Source: Mycobacterium sp. 852002-50816_SCH5313054-b
GTDB taxonomy: Bacteria; Actinomycetota; Actinomycetes; Mycobacteriales; Mycobacteriaceae
Direction: 5' to 3'
NCBI RefSeq assembly: GCF_001667185.1
Contig: NZ_LZIC01000029.1
Location: 1-36,092 of the forward strand
Length of the DNA stretch: 36,092 nucleotides
The position numbers were made by a program, and so were the translations under genes. This document shows, piece by piece, positions 1 through 7,349 of this stretch. Each line of letters opens with the position of its first letter. Positions within the stretch are counted from its first letter, which is position 1. The notes beneath the pieces are model-generated. The model was not told where the DNA came from. It made no database searches and saw only the letters and a list, made by a program, of their open reading frames with translations.

Positions 1-2035
1 GGTGGGTGGGCCACCAGATGCGGTCGCCGACAAGAGCGAACAGCGCGGGTATCACCAGGGTGCGCACGACGAAGGTGTCCAGCAGGATGCCGAGGCCCAC
101 GATGATGCCCAGCTGCGTCAGGACGATCAAGGGCAGCACCCCCAGCACGCAGAACACGGCAGCCAACACGATGCCCGCGCTGGTGATGACGCCGCCGGTG
201 GCCGACACGGCGCGCACCATGCCGTCCCGCGCGCCATGATGCGCGGCCTCCTCGCGCGCGCGGGTGACCAGAAAGATCGTGTAGTCCACGCCGAGGGCGG
301 CCAGGAACAGGAACGCGAACAACGGGGTGCTGTGATCCAGCGCGGGGAATCCGAAGACGTGGGAGCTGGCCCAGCCGCCGAGGCCCAGCGCGGCCAGCGC
401 GCCGAGAATCGTTGCGGCCAGCAGGGTGGGCGGCGCCAGGGCCGAGCGCAGCAGCACATACAGCACCGCCAGGATCACCGCCAGGATCGCCGGGATCAGC
501 ACCAGGCGATCGTGCGCGGCGCCGTCGCGGATGTCGAGTGCCTGCGCGTCGGGGCCCCCGACCAGCGCGCCGGGGGCGCCGGTCTTGGTCGAATCGCGCA
601 GCGCAGCAACGATATTGAACGACGCGGCGGAGGACGGTGGGGCGTCGATCACGACGGACCACTTCGTCAGTCCCGTCGCCGACCGGCCCGCCTCGGTCGC
701 CGAGACCACGCCCGGCGTGGAGCCGATCGCCCGTTGCACCTGCGCCGCCTCGGCGGAGGGCGCGACCACCACCGTGGGGCTGGCCAGACCCCCCGGAAAA
801 TGCGCGGCCACCACGTCGTAGCCGGACACCGAATCCGCGCGGACCCGGAACTGTTCGGTCTGCGACAACCCGATTCGGGTCCCCAGCAGGCCGGTCGCCA
901 GGGCGGCCAGGAGCGTGATCGCGACCGCCGCTACCGCGGCGGGGCGGCGGGCCACCCGCTCGGCGACCCGGTGCCATGGCCCCGAATCGAGTGCGGCCCC
1001 GTCCTCGGCGCGTGGGACGAAGGGCCAGAACAACCGCCGACCGCACAGCGCCAGCACCGGCGGCAGCACCACGAGAACGGACACCGCCGCGACGACGAGT
1101 CCGCACGCGGCGAGGGCGCCCAGGCTGCGGGTGCTCGGGGTCGACCCAAACAGCAGGGTCAGTAGCGCCAGCACCACGGTGGCGTTGCTGGCCACGATGG
1201 CCGGCGCGGCCCTGTGCACGGCCCGGCGCAGGGCGGCTCGATGCTCGGGGTGGTGTAAAAGTTCTTGGCGGTAGCGGGAAATCAGCAGCAGCGCGTAGTT
1301 GGTGCCCGCGCCGAACACCAGCACGCTGGTGATCCCCGACGTGGCGCCGTCGAAGCTCAGCCCGGTCAGTCCCGCCACCGCGGTGCCCACCGCAGTCGCG
1401 ACCCGGTCGGCGAACCCGATCACCAGCAGCGGCGCCAGCCACAGCACCGGCGAGCGGTAGGTCGCGATCAGCAGCAGCGCCACCACGGACGCCGTCACCG
1501 CGAGCAGGGTGACGTTGGCATCGGTGAACGCGTTGGCGATGTCGGCGCCGAACGCCGGCCCCCCGGTGACGTGGGCCCGCAGGCTCGCGGGCAGTCCATC
1601 GTTGGCGGCGGCGCGCAGGGACGCGACCGCGTCGCCCAGCGCCAGGCCCGACAGGTCGGCGTCGACCGAAACCACGCCGATGGCCGCGTGGGCGTCGGCC
1701 GAGACCGTCACGGGTGCCGGGGCGGCGTCGTGGGCGAGCGCGAGCATCCGGTCGCGGGCCGCTTTGGCGGCGCCGACGTCCGCGGGGGCGAGCGCCGCAC
1801 CGTCGGCGCGGCTGACCACGATGATCAGCGGAGCCCGGTCGCCGCCCGGGAACTCGCGGGCCAGGGCGTCGACCTTCGCGGAATCGGAGGCCGGGGGCAC
1901 CGACAGCGGGGACCGGCTCGCCGCCGCATTTCCGCCGATGACCACCATGAGGCCAATACCCAGCACGACCGCCGCCAATCCGGGCAGCCACGACCGCCGG
2001 CCCGTCACGGCGGCGGCAACAGCGTCCCAGATCAC
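1..2035 (-). CDS. MMPL/RND-family membrane transporter (C-terminus cut by window edge)
   Basis: This is a proton-driven RND/MMPL exporter of the inner membrane, probably exporting a lipid or other hydrophobic compound; the substrate is unknown. About 678 codons are in the window. The N-terminus (IWDAVAAAVTGRRSWLPGL) is followed by a first membrane helix and a periplasmic domain. The repeated transmembrane blocks carry GAGTNYALLLISRYR and, in the second half, GVDYTIFLVTRAREE. The last visible residues (LVGDRIWWPTH) are the usual end of such proteins, so only a few residues are missing. The start is GTG at 2035-2033, five bases after a TACTTT -10 hexamer, so the transcript may be leaderless. 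It is divergent from a MarR gene and shares an AT-rich operator with it. Corynebacterium glutamicum also has an MMPL gene inside its MarR-controlled carotenoid cluster, so a link to pigment or precursor export is plausible but inferred. Confidence 0.9.
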   Translation of the reverse strand, partial: MIWDAVAAAVTGRRSWLPGLAAVVLGIGLMVVIGGNAAASRSPLSVPPASDSAKVDALAREFPGGDRAPLIIVVSRADGAALAPADVGAAKAARDRMLALAHDAAPAPVTVSADAHAAIGVVSVDADLSGLALGDAVASLRAAANDGLPASLRAHVTGGPAFGADIANAFTDANVTLLAVTASVVALLLIATYRSPVLWLAPLLVIGFADRVATAVGTAVAGLTGLSFDGATSGITSVLVFGAGTNYALLLISRYRQELLHHPEHRAALRRAVHRAAPAIVASNATVVLALLTLLFGSTPSTRSLGALAACGLVVAAVSVLVVLPPVLALCGRRLFWPFVPRAEDGAALDSGPWHRVAERVARRPAAVAAVAITLLAALATGLLGTRIGLSQTEQFRVRADSVSGYDVVAAHFPGGLASPTVVVAPSAEAAQVQRAIGSTPGVVSATEAGRSATGLTKWSVVIDAPPSSAASFNIVAALRDSTKTGAPGALVGGPDAQALDIRDGAAHDRLVLIPAILAVILAVLYVLLRSALAPPTLLAATILGALAALGLGGWASSHVFGFPALDHSTPLFAFLFLAALGVDYTIFLVTRAREEAAHHGARDGMVRAVSATGGVITSAGIVLAAVFCVLGVLPLIVLTQLGIIVGLGILLDTFVVRTLVIPALFALVGDRIWWPTH

Positions 2036-2110
2036 GCCTCAAAGTATTTCAATCACTTAACCATTAATCAAATTAACAACCTGCGGTGGCCGCGGTATGC
2101 TGCGATTCTG
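2036..2110. promoter_or_regulatory. Divergent promoter/operator region A (MMPL / MarR-1)
   Basis: This 75-base AT-rich gap lies between two divergent genes. Rightward, a -35 TTAACA (2073-2078), a 17-base spacer and a -10 TATGCT (2096-2101) predict a start near 2108, three bases before the MarR ATG. Leftward, a TACTTT -10 (2046-2041) lies five bases before the MMPL GTG. Between them, TTTCAATCACTTAACC (2047-2062) recurs with one mismatch upstream of crtE. CTTAACCATT (2056-2065), with a TTAAC 17 bases downstream (2073), recurs with identical spacing in the region at 3043-3064. This suggests a common MarR-family binding site that blocks both promoters. The promoter hexamers and repeats are seen; the binding is inferred. 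Confidence 0.7.
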
Positions 2111-2593
2111 ATGGAAGCCACCACCGAACGGGTGCGGCTCGAAGCCCTGATCGCAGCCGATGCGCGTGCCCTCACCGCCGAATCCGACCAATTGGGTCGC
2201 GTTTTCGCGGCGGTGCATCATTTGGGCCCCAGCGACTTTCGCGCCCTGCTGCATATTCTGGTCGCCGAAACGGCGGGCGCTCCGCTGACTTCGGGGGAGT
2301 TGCGCCAGAGAATGGGCTTGTCCGCGGCGGCGATCACCTACCTCGTCGAGCGGATGATCAACTCCGGCCACATCCGGCGCGACACTCACGCCGAGGACCG
2401 GCGAAAGGTCATCCTGCGTTACTCGGATCCCGGGCTGGACACGGCGCGCTCGTTCTTCACTCCGCTGGGAACGCACACCCGCGCCGCGCTCGACGAGTTG
2501 TCTGACGCCGATTTGGCCGCGGCGCACCGGGTCTTCACCGCCCTGATCGCCGCAATGCGCCACTTCCAGGGCGAACTGGGCCCGGCCCACTGA
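2111..2593 (+). CDS. MarR-family transcriptional regulator, paralogue 1
   Basis: A 160-residue winged-helix regulator. The core holds DFRALLHILVAETAG, the recognition-helix region LRQRMGLSAAAITYLVERM and the wing HIRRDTHAEDRRKVILRY; an alpha-helical dimerisation tail ends HRVFTALIAAMRHFQGEL. It aligns without gaps to the regulator at 6203-6703 with 87 of about 146 positions identical by manual count, so the two are paralogues. ATG 2111 was chosen because it lies three bases after the predicted transcription start and begins the conserved region; the frame is open far upstream only as antisense to the MMPL gene. MarR-type CrtR/CarR of C. glutamicum represses carotenoid genes and responds to GGPP. 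A similar role here is inferred from its location in the carotenoid island and from shared operator elements. Confidence 0.88.
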   Translation: MEATTERVRLEALIAADARALTAESDQLGRVFAAVHHLGPSDFRALLHILVAETAGAPLTSGELRQRMGLSAAAITYLVERMINSGHIRRDTHAEDRRKVILRYSDPGLDTARSFFTPLGTHTRAALDELSDADLAAAHRVFTALIAAMRHFQGELGPAH

Positions 2594-2939
2594 ACCTCCG
2601 GTGGTGCCATCTCGCCAGCGGGTCGGGCGCCCACCAGTTCAGGCCGCCGAGTACGTGCATGAAGGCCGAAACCTGTCGGACGATGTCGGTGCCGACGGCC
2701 TGTGCGGGTGCGTCTTTGGCCCCACCTGCCGAACTCACCAGCAGCACCAGGTCCATGTCGCCCCGGTCGAATTTTTGGGCGAGCGTCGCTGCGGCGCGGG
2801 CCGATTCAGACGCCGGGGCGAGGAAGCCGCCGGGTGAGAGTCTGCTCGCGGCGGATATGCCGAACACCGCGGCAGCCATCACGAACAAGACCGTGATTCC
2901 GACGATCCGTCGTGGCATGGTGACGGCGAGTCGGGCCAT
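2535..2939 (-). pseudogene. Internally deleted MMPL transporter remnant
   Basis: The frame starts with a good MMPL N-terminus: MARLAVTMPRRIVGITVLF, a hydrophobic segment, then SPGGFLAPASESARAAATL and QKFDRGDMDLVLLVS. After about 93 residues it jumps directly to a typical MMPL C-terminal tail, GLNWWAPDPLARWHHRRF. The hundreds of residues between (all permease helices) are missing, so this is an in-frame internal deletion product rather than a small gene. The homologous part ends near 2589; the remaining codons run antisense into the end of MarR-1. Its leftward promoter (-35 TTGAAT 3055-3050, -10 TAGTCT 3032-3027) and operator look intact. It may still make a short membrane-anchored peptide, but transport function is excluded. 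Confidence 0.8.
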
Positions 2940-3026
2940 TCGCGCTCACATGCACCGCCCTCTGCAGTGATCCATGGCTGCGATGGCGTTGCCCAGCAGC
3001 GCTTGGGCCGCCGCGCGTCACCTCCG

Positions 3027-3088
3027 AGACTAGGTTAAGTTTCTTAACCATTCAAGTACTTAACTAAATCCGGAAATTCCGCTAGGCT
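3027..3088. promoter_or_regulatory. Divergent promoter/operator region B with two TTAAC palindromes
   Basis: Box 1 is a perfect palindrome, GGTTAAG-TTT-CTTAACC (3033-3049). It fills exactly the 17-base spacer between a leftward -35 TTGAAT (3055-3050) and -10 TAGTCT (3032-3027) reading toward the MMPL remnant. Box 2, the imperfect palindrome CAAGTACTTAACT (3053-3065), contains the rightward -35 TTAACT (3060-3065). That -35 is 17 bases from the -10 TAGGCT (3083-3088) reading toward the SOUL-idi operon. Repressor bound to the pair would cover both promoters. CTTAACCATT plus a TTAAC 17 bases on is shared with region A. Confidence 0.75.
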
Positions 3089-3186
3089 GACCCTGGTGGG
3101 CCGTCGGGAATCGGCGCCCCGAAGTGGGTTGCCTGGTGACTGCCGGGGTACCACCTAACGATGGATCGAAGGAACGAGGTGGCAAT

Positions 3187-3777
3187 GTGTTCGGGTCGGT
3201 GGGAGCCCTGTTGGGCGAGGTCGTCGATGCGGCGGGCTCGGTGGTCGGCTATCGGCACGGCACCAAGGAGCCGGACTACAGCGCCGAGAAGCTGAGTCGC
3301 GACGTCGAGATCCGCCGATACGGCGCCCGGGTCGCCGCGGAGACGACCGTCACCGCGGGCGAGGAGGCCGCCCGCAACGCCGGCTTTCGCCGCCTTGCCC
3401 GCTACATATTCGGCGGCAATCGCGTGCACGAGAAGATCGCGATGACGGCGCCGGTGGCGCAAGAGGCGGCCGGCGACCGGCGGTGGGTAATCCGGTTCTT
3501 CATGCCCGCCGACAAGACGCTGGAGTCCTTACCCGAGCCGGATGACGGTGCGGTCAGGCTGGTGGCCGTGCCGCCCGAGATGATTGCGGTGCACCGGTTC
3601 ACGGGCAGCCGCAGCCGCCGCGCCATTGCCGGGCACACCGCCGAGTTGATGACCACGTTGCGCGAGGCCGGTTTCGAGGCCGTCGACACGCCGGAGGCCT
3701 GGTTTTACGATCCGCCCTGGACGGTTCCGGCGCTGCGCCGCAACGAGATCGCCGTGCCGGTAGCGACGGTTCCATGA
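3187..3777 (+). CDS. SOUL-family haem-binding protein
   Basis: A SOUL/HBP domain protein of 196 residues from the chosen start. It carries [17 protein letters not shown] near the N-terminus, [12 protein letters not shown], then KIAMTAPV, which is the family's most recognisable motif, and ends [16 protein letters not shown]. Family members bind tetrapyrroles; the physiological role in bacteria is poorly known. GTG 3187 was preferred because GGAACGAGGTGG lies just upstream. GTG 3124 in the same frame would add 21 residues without SOUL features and cannot be excluded. It is the first gene after promoter B, and its stop overlaps the next start as ATGA (3774-3777), so it is probably cotranscribed with the small ORF, the isomerase and the glycosyltransferase. 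A haem or photo-oxidative role within a pigment regulon is inferred. Confidence 0.82.
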   Translation: MFGSVGALLGEVVDAAGSVVGYRHGTKEPDYSAEKLSRDVEIRRYGARVAAETTVTAGEEAARNAGFRRLARYIFGGNRVHEKIAMTAPVAQEAAGDRRWVIRFFMPADKTLESLPEPDDGAVRLVAVPPEMIAVHRFTGSRSRRAIAGHTAELMTTLREAGFEAVDTPEAWFYDPPWTVPALRRNEIAVPVATVP

Positions 3778-3935
3778 CCATGCGCGCGTCCACGTTCGTC
3801 GCCAGCGCGGCGGCGTCGGCTGCCGCCTTCGACCGGCTCTTCGACCGCGGCAACGCGCCGGCGGCCCGCTCGTATTTGGGTGCTCTGGCGGCCAAGCTGC
3901 TGCTGAACCGCCGGCGCCGGATCGATGCGCCATGA
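3774..3935 (+). CDS. Small ORF, 53 residues, Ala-rich with basic C-terminus
   Basis: No family is recognised. The protein begins [19 protein letters not shown] and ends [18 protein letters not shown] followed by DAP. It has an alanine-rich first half and a short hydrophobic stretch followed by four arginines, suggestive of a membrane-surface or partner-binding helix. The support for a real gene is position: its ATG overlaps the SOUL stop (ATGA 3774-3777) and its TGA overlaps the isomerase ATG (ATGA 3932-3935). It therefore fills the gap exactly and would couple translation of both neighbours. Codon composition resembles that of the neighbours. Without it there would be a 154-base untranslated gap inside a tight operon. 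Function unknown. Confidence 0.65.
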   Translation: MTMRASTFVASAAASAAAFDRLFDRGNAPAARSYLGALAAKLLLNRRRRIDAP

Positions 3936-4978
3936 CGCCCGATCGCGGCGAGATGACCAGCCGCAAGCGCCGCCACATCGACGTGTGCCTCGACGGTGAC
4001 GTGGATTTTCGCCGCCTGACCACCGGCTTGGAACGCTATGCCCTGCCCTACAACGCCCTGACCCAGACCAACCTGGACGACATCGACCTGGGCACCGAAT
4101 TCCTCGGCGCGCGGCTGCGGGCGCCTGTCCTGATCGGCGCCATGACCGGCGGGGCCGAGCTGTCGGGCACCATCAACCGGAATCTGGCCGCCGCGGCGCA
4201 CCGACTCGGCATCGGAATGATGCTGGGCTCGCAGCGGGTGATGCTCGACAGCGTGCTGGGGGAGCAGGCCGCCGCCAGCTTCACCGTGCGCGACGTGGCG
4301 CCCGACGTGCTGTTGTTCGGCAACATCGGCCTATCCCAGTTCACCAAGGACGCGGTGCCGGACATCATTCGGGCGCTTGACCGGGTGGGGGCGAACGCGC
4401 TTGCCGTGCATACGAATCCGCTCCAGGAGGCCATCCAGCACCATGGCGACACCGACTTCGCCGGATCCCTGGACCGGCTGCGCGACGTGGCCGGCATGCT
4501 GGGGTATCCGGTGCTGCTGAAGGAGGTCGGGCACGGGATCGGCGCCGCCGCGATCGGCGAATTGCTGCGCCTGTCGGGGGAGCCGCCGGTGGCGGCCATC
4601 GATGTGGCGGGCGCCGGTGGAACCTCGTGGTCGCGCGTCGAGCAATTGGTGCGCTACGGCGAGCTGCGCTATCCGGACCTGGCGGACTGGGGAATCCCGA
4701 CCGCGCAGGCGATCACGGAGGTGCGCGCGGCGCTGCCGGACATCCCGCTGGTCGCCTCGGGTGGGATCCGGACCGGGATGGACGCGGCCAAGGCGCTGGC
4801 CCTCGGCGCCGACGTGGTGGCCGTGGCGCGGCCGCTGTTAGCGCCGGCGATCGAGTCGGCGGCGGCCGCGACGGCCTGGCTGGAGCGATTCGTCGACGAG
4901 CTTTGCGTCTGCCTGCACGGGTGTGGGGCGGCCGACCTGCCGGCCCTGCGAAACGTTGGCGTGACGCCCCTTTCGTGA
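3932..4978 (+). CDS. fni: Type 2 isopentenyl-diphosphate isomerase (FMN-dependent)
   Basis: Interconverts IPP and DMAPP, the allylic primer for prenyl chain synthesis. It is a 348-residue TIM-barrel flavoprotein of normal family length. Visible family signatures are the N-terminal [11 protein letters not shown], the FMN-binding [30 protein letters not shown], the substrate segment [30 protein letters not shown], the glycine-rich [14 protein letters not shown], and the phosphate-binding [19 protein letters not shown]. The ATG overlaps the preceding small ORF stop, supporting this start. An IPP isomerase beside a carotenoid cluster boosts precursor supply to CrtE. It shares no sequence with the type 1 (Nudix) isomerase. 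Confidence 0.95.
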   Translation: MTPDRGEMTSRKRRHIDVCLDGDVDFRRLTTGLERYALPYNALTQTNLDDIDLGTEFLGARLRAPVLIGAMTGGAELSGTINRNLAAAAHRLGIGMMLGSQRVMLDSVLGEQAAASFTVRDVAPDVLLFGNIGLSQFTKDAVPDIIRALDRVGANALAVHTNPLQEAIQHHGDTDFAGSLDRLRDVAGMLGYPVLLKEVGHGIGAAAIGELLRLSGEPPVAAIDVAGAGGTSWSRVEQLVRYGELRYPDLADWGIPTAQAITEVRAALPDIPLVASGGIRTGMDAAKALALGADVVAVARPLLAPAIESAAAATAWLERFVDELCVCLHGCGAADLPALRNVGVTPLS

Positions 4979-4990
4979 GGGCGGCGGCGC

Positions 4991-6238
4991 ATGGCTGTGG
5001 TTCTGGCCTACGGGTCCCCCGCGCTGGGCCACCTGTATCCCCTGGGCGCGTTGCTACGCGAACTGGTTGAGCGCGGCCACCACGTTCACCTGCGCACCCT
5101 GGCCGACGGGGTGCCCGCCCTGCGTGCGGCGGGCGTGCGCGCCGAGGCGGTTGACCCGCGGATCGAGACCATCACCGGCCGGGATTGGCTTGCGCCCAAC
5201 GCCTTAGGGGTTCTCAAGGCGACGATCGACGTGTTGTGCCGGCGCGCGGTGATCGAGGTCGACGACCTGCGAAGCGCGCTGGCACGCGTTCGGCCCGACG
5301 CGGTCATCGTCGACGCGAACTGCTGGGGGGCGATGTCGGCGACCGAGGCCAGCGGTGTTCCCTGGCTGGTCTTTTCGCCATTCACGCCCTACCTAAGGTC
5401 GCGGGCGGCGCCGCCGTTCGGCCCCGGCCTGCGGCCGCTGCCCGGCCCGATCGGCAAGGTCCGCGACGCGTCGATGCGCCCTTTCGTCAGCTGTCTCTTC
5501 GATCGCCGGATCGTGCCGCGGGTCAACGCCCTGCGCGCGGGACTGGATGTGCCACGGGTCAAGTCGGTGGACGGGCTGATGCGCCGCGCCCCGCTGCTGT
5601 TGGCGGTCGGCGGAGAGCCCTTCGAATACCCGCATCCCGATTGGGGCGCCGTGCATTTCATCGGTGCGTGTGAGTTCGAGCCGGCCCTCGCGGCCGTCCC
5701 GGATCGGATCGCCGCCATCGACCGGCCCATCGTGTTGGTCAGCACCTCCTCCCTCGCGCAGTCCGACGCCAAGCTCGGCCGAATCGCCCTGCAGGCGTTG
5801 GCCGATGAACCCGTCCACGTCGTCGCGACCTTTCCGGCGGGCGTGCCCCCCGGGCTGCCGCACACCCCCAACGCCACGGTGTGCCGGTTCCTGAACCACG
5901 GCGCGGTCCTCGACCGTGCGGTCTGTGCCGTCACCCACGGCGGGATGGGCACCACCGTCAAGGCGCTGGACCGCGGCGTCCCGGTCTGCGCGGTGCCGTT
6001 TGCCCGCGATCAGGCCGAAGTCGCGCGCCGCGTGCAGGTGGCCCGCTGCGGCACCCGGCTGCCGGCGAAGCGGCTGACCGCGGCGCGCCTGCGCGCCGCC
6101 GTGCGCGAGGCGATGACCATGGCCGACGGCGCCCGCCGGGTGGCCGCCGGTTTCGCCGCCACCGGCGGGGTGGCCCGGGGTGCCGACCTGATCGAGGAGC
6201 GCCTACCGCGTAGCTTCCAGCTCATCCTCGAACGATGA
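4991..6238 (+). CDS. GT1-family glycosyltransferase (candidate carotenoid glycosyltransferase)
   Basis: A 415-residue GT-B fold enzyme of the UGT/MGT type. The N-terminal half begins VVLAYGSPALGHLYPLGAL with the acceptor-side His-containing loop. The C-terminal nucleotide-sugar site reads THGGMGTTVKALDRGVPV around residue 316 and then PFARDQ. It starts 12 bases after the isomerase stop and belongs to the same operon. CrtX zeaxanthin glucosyltransferase belongs to this broad family, and a glycosylated carotenoid would be consistent with the island, but the acceptor is not shown by sequence. Macrolide- or lipid-type acceptors are alternatives. Its 3' end overlaps the antisense MarR-2 gene by 36 bases (6203-6238). 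Confidence 0.83.
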   Translation: MAVVLAYGSPALGHLYPLGALLRELVERGHHVHLRTLADGVPALRAAGVRAEAVDPRIETITGRDWLAPNALGVLKATIDVLCRRAVIEVDDLRSALARVRPDAVIVDANCWGAMSATEASGVPWLVFSPFTPYLRSRAAPPFGPGLRPLPGPIGKVRDASMRPFVSCLFDRRIVPRVNALRAGLDVPRVKSVDGLMRRAPLLLAVGGEPFEYPHPDWGAVHFIGACEFEPALAAVPDRIAAIDRPIVLVSTSSLAQSDAKLGRIALQALADEPVHVVATFPAGVPPGLPHTPNATVCRFLNHGAVLDRAVCAVTHGGMGTTVKALDRGVPVCAVPFARDQAEVARRVQVARCGTRLPAKRLTAARLRAAVREAMTMADGARRVAAGFAATGGVARGADLIEERLPRSFQLILER

Positions 6239-6703
6239 CATCGCCGCGATCATCGCCGAGAAAACGCGATGAGCGGCAAGCAGGTCCTTGTCGCTCAAAT
6301 CCGCCATGGCCTTGCTGAGATGGATGCCGAGCGGCCGGAAGAAGGCGTGCGCCAACGTCATCCCGCTCTCCTCGTAACGCAGCAGCCACTTCCGCCGGTC
6401 GTCGGGATCGGGTTCGCGCCGAATGTGGCCCGCGTCGATCATCCGATCGACGAGGTAGGTGATCGCCGCGGGCGACACGTCCATGCGCTGCCGCAGTTGG
6501 GCCAGGGTCAACGGCTTGCCCGCGGTTTCGCTGACCATGATGTGCAGGAGGGCGTGGAAGTCGCTGCTGCCCACCTCGTTCGTGCGCGCGAAGTGACGGC
6601 CGATGCGATCGGATTGCGCAGTGATCGCCCGCATGTCGGCCGACAATTGCCTCTCCAGCTCGTCCCGGCCGGGCGGTGGATCCTGTGCGCGGCGCTTGCT
6701 CAC
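6203..6703 (-). CDS. MarR-family transcriptional regulator, paralogue 2
   Basis: A 166-residue winged-helix protein closely related to the regulator at 2111-2593 (87 of about 146 aligned positions identical by eye). It has DFHALLHIMVSETAG, the recognition-helix segment LRQRMDVSPAAITYLVDRM and the wing HIRREPDPDDRRKWLLRY. The start is GTG 6703-6701; the first twelve residues are polar and could be trimmed. It lies downstream of and in the same direction as the crt operon (158 bases after the DUF2784 stop), so read-through could link it to pigment transcription. No TTAAC palindrome is seen directly upstream, unlike MarR-1. It could be the dedicated crt repressor or share sites with MarR-1. Confidence 0.87.
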   Translation of the reverse strand: MSKRRAQDPPPGRDELERQLSADMRAITAQSDRIGRHFARTNEVGSSDFHALLHIMVSETAGKPLTLAQLRQRMDVSPAAITYLVDRMIDAGHIRREPDPDDRRKWLLRYEESGMTLAHAFFRPLGIHLSKAMADLSDKDLLAAHRVFSAMIAAMSSFEDELEATR

Positions 6704-6831
6704 CTACCCGCATCCTTCATAAGACCCACCAGCGTATCCGGGCGGTTATCCGGGACCTAGCGCAACCTGCCGCGTCCGGATCATTAGTCACTTCCGCCAC
6801 GTTGGGCTCCACGCGGCGTCGACACCCGTTG

Positions 6832-6904
6832 TGCCCGCCTCACAGCGACAACGTGAGCCGGCTACCTCGCGGGGATCGACCGCGTTGTCGCTCTGAGGCG
6901 GGCA
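6832..6904. repeat. 22-bp near-perfect inverted repeat around a 29-base spacer
   Basis: The left arm 6832-6853 and right arm 6883-6904 are reverse complements at 21 of 22 positions; each arm contains the core CAGCGACAACG or its variant GAGCGACAACG. The right arm lies inside the 3' end of the DUF2784 gene and encodes part of its atypical tail. There is no T-run after either arm, so a classical terminator is not obvious. It could be a hairpin ending crt transcription before MarR-2, a processing site, or a small mobile (MITE-like) element. Confidence 0.75.
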
Positions 6905-7302
6905 AAAGGCCGAGTCCTTCCGGGAAGAGACGGAAGTGGCGGATGTGACTCCCGCCTGCTGGCCAGCGCGACCCACGAGACGGCGGCCGCGATGAAGGCG
7001 AGTGCCTGCGCGGCGCCGGTTCGGCCCGGCGGATAGAGAACGCCTTCGACGTAACGGTCGACGAACCCGGTCGAGGGCAGCGGCTGCATGCCGGCTCGCG
7101 CGCGCGCCCAATCTTCCAGGGAAGTCAGCGGACACGGCACCGGCAGCGTCACGACCGCCACGCCCCAGCACACGCTCGCCAGGTGCAGCCAAATCGTGCG
7201 CGGCCAGCGCAGCGCCAGGAAGCCGCCACTGGGCAGGTAGAGGAGGTAGGCGAAGTGCGCGCCGACGCTGACGATCACGACGGCGAAATGCGCTTTCTTC
7301 AT
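6862..7302 (-). CDS. DUF2784 family membrane protein, last gene of the crt operon
   Basis: A 146-residue protein with about three hydrophobic segments: FAVVIVSVGAHFAYLLYLP, IWLHLASVCWGVAVVTLP and AQALAFIAAAVSWVALA. The family hallmark PCPLTSLEDWARARAG is followed by FVDRYVEGVLYPP. The function of DUF2784 is unknown. It begins 47 bases after the Rieske gene, same strand. The last 25 or so residues are arginine/proline-rich and are partly encoded by the right arm of a 22-bp inverted repeat. That tail is unlike the usual family end (about 125 residues) and suggests the original 3' end was replaced. Confidence 0.78.
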   Translation of the reverse strand: MKKAHFAVVIVSVGAHFAYLLYLPSGGFLALRWPRTIWLHLASVCWGVAVVTLPVPCPLTSLEDWARARAGMQPLPSTGFVDRYVEGVLYPPGRTGAAQALAFIAAAVSWVALASRRESHPPLPSLPGRTRPFARLRATTRSIPAR

Positions 7303-7349
7303 CGCTGGTTCGGACTTCCGGTGGTGGCACGTGCTGCGGCACGTCCATG

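Noticed and set aside
1265..2110. Long plus-strand open frame running into MarR-1
   Set aside because: It is antisense to the MMPL gene, composed of low-complexity Gln/Arg/Gly codons typical of a GC-rich shadow frame; only the part from ATG 2111 is MarR.
2806..3051. 81-codon minus-strand frame starting behind GGAGG near promoter B
   Set aside because: It has a ribosome-site-like sequence, but the product is Arg/His-rich with no similarity and is out of frame with the MMPL remnant, so I treat it as chance or an untranslated leader.
3076..3186. GTG 3124 as the SOUL gene start
   Set aside because: The additional 21 residues have no SOUL features and the ribosome-site-like GGAACGAGGTGG lies before GTG 3187; kept only as an alternative.
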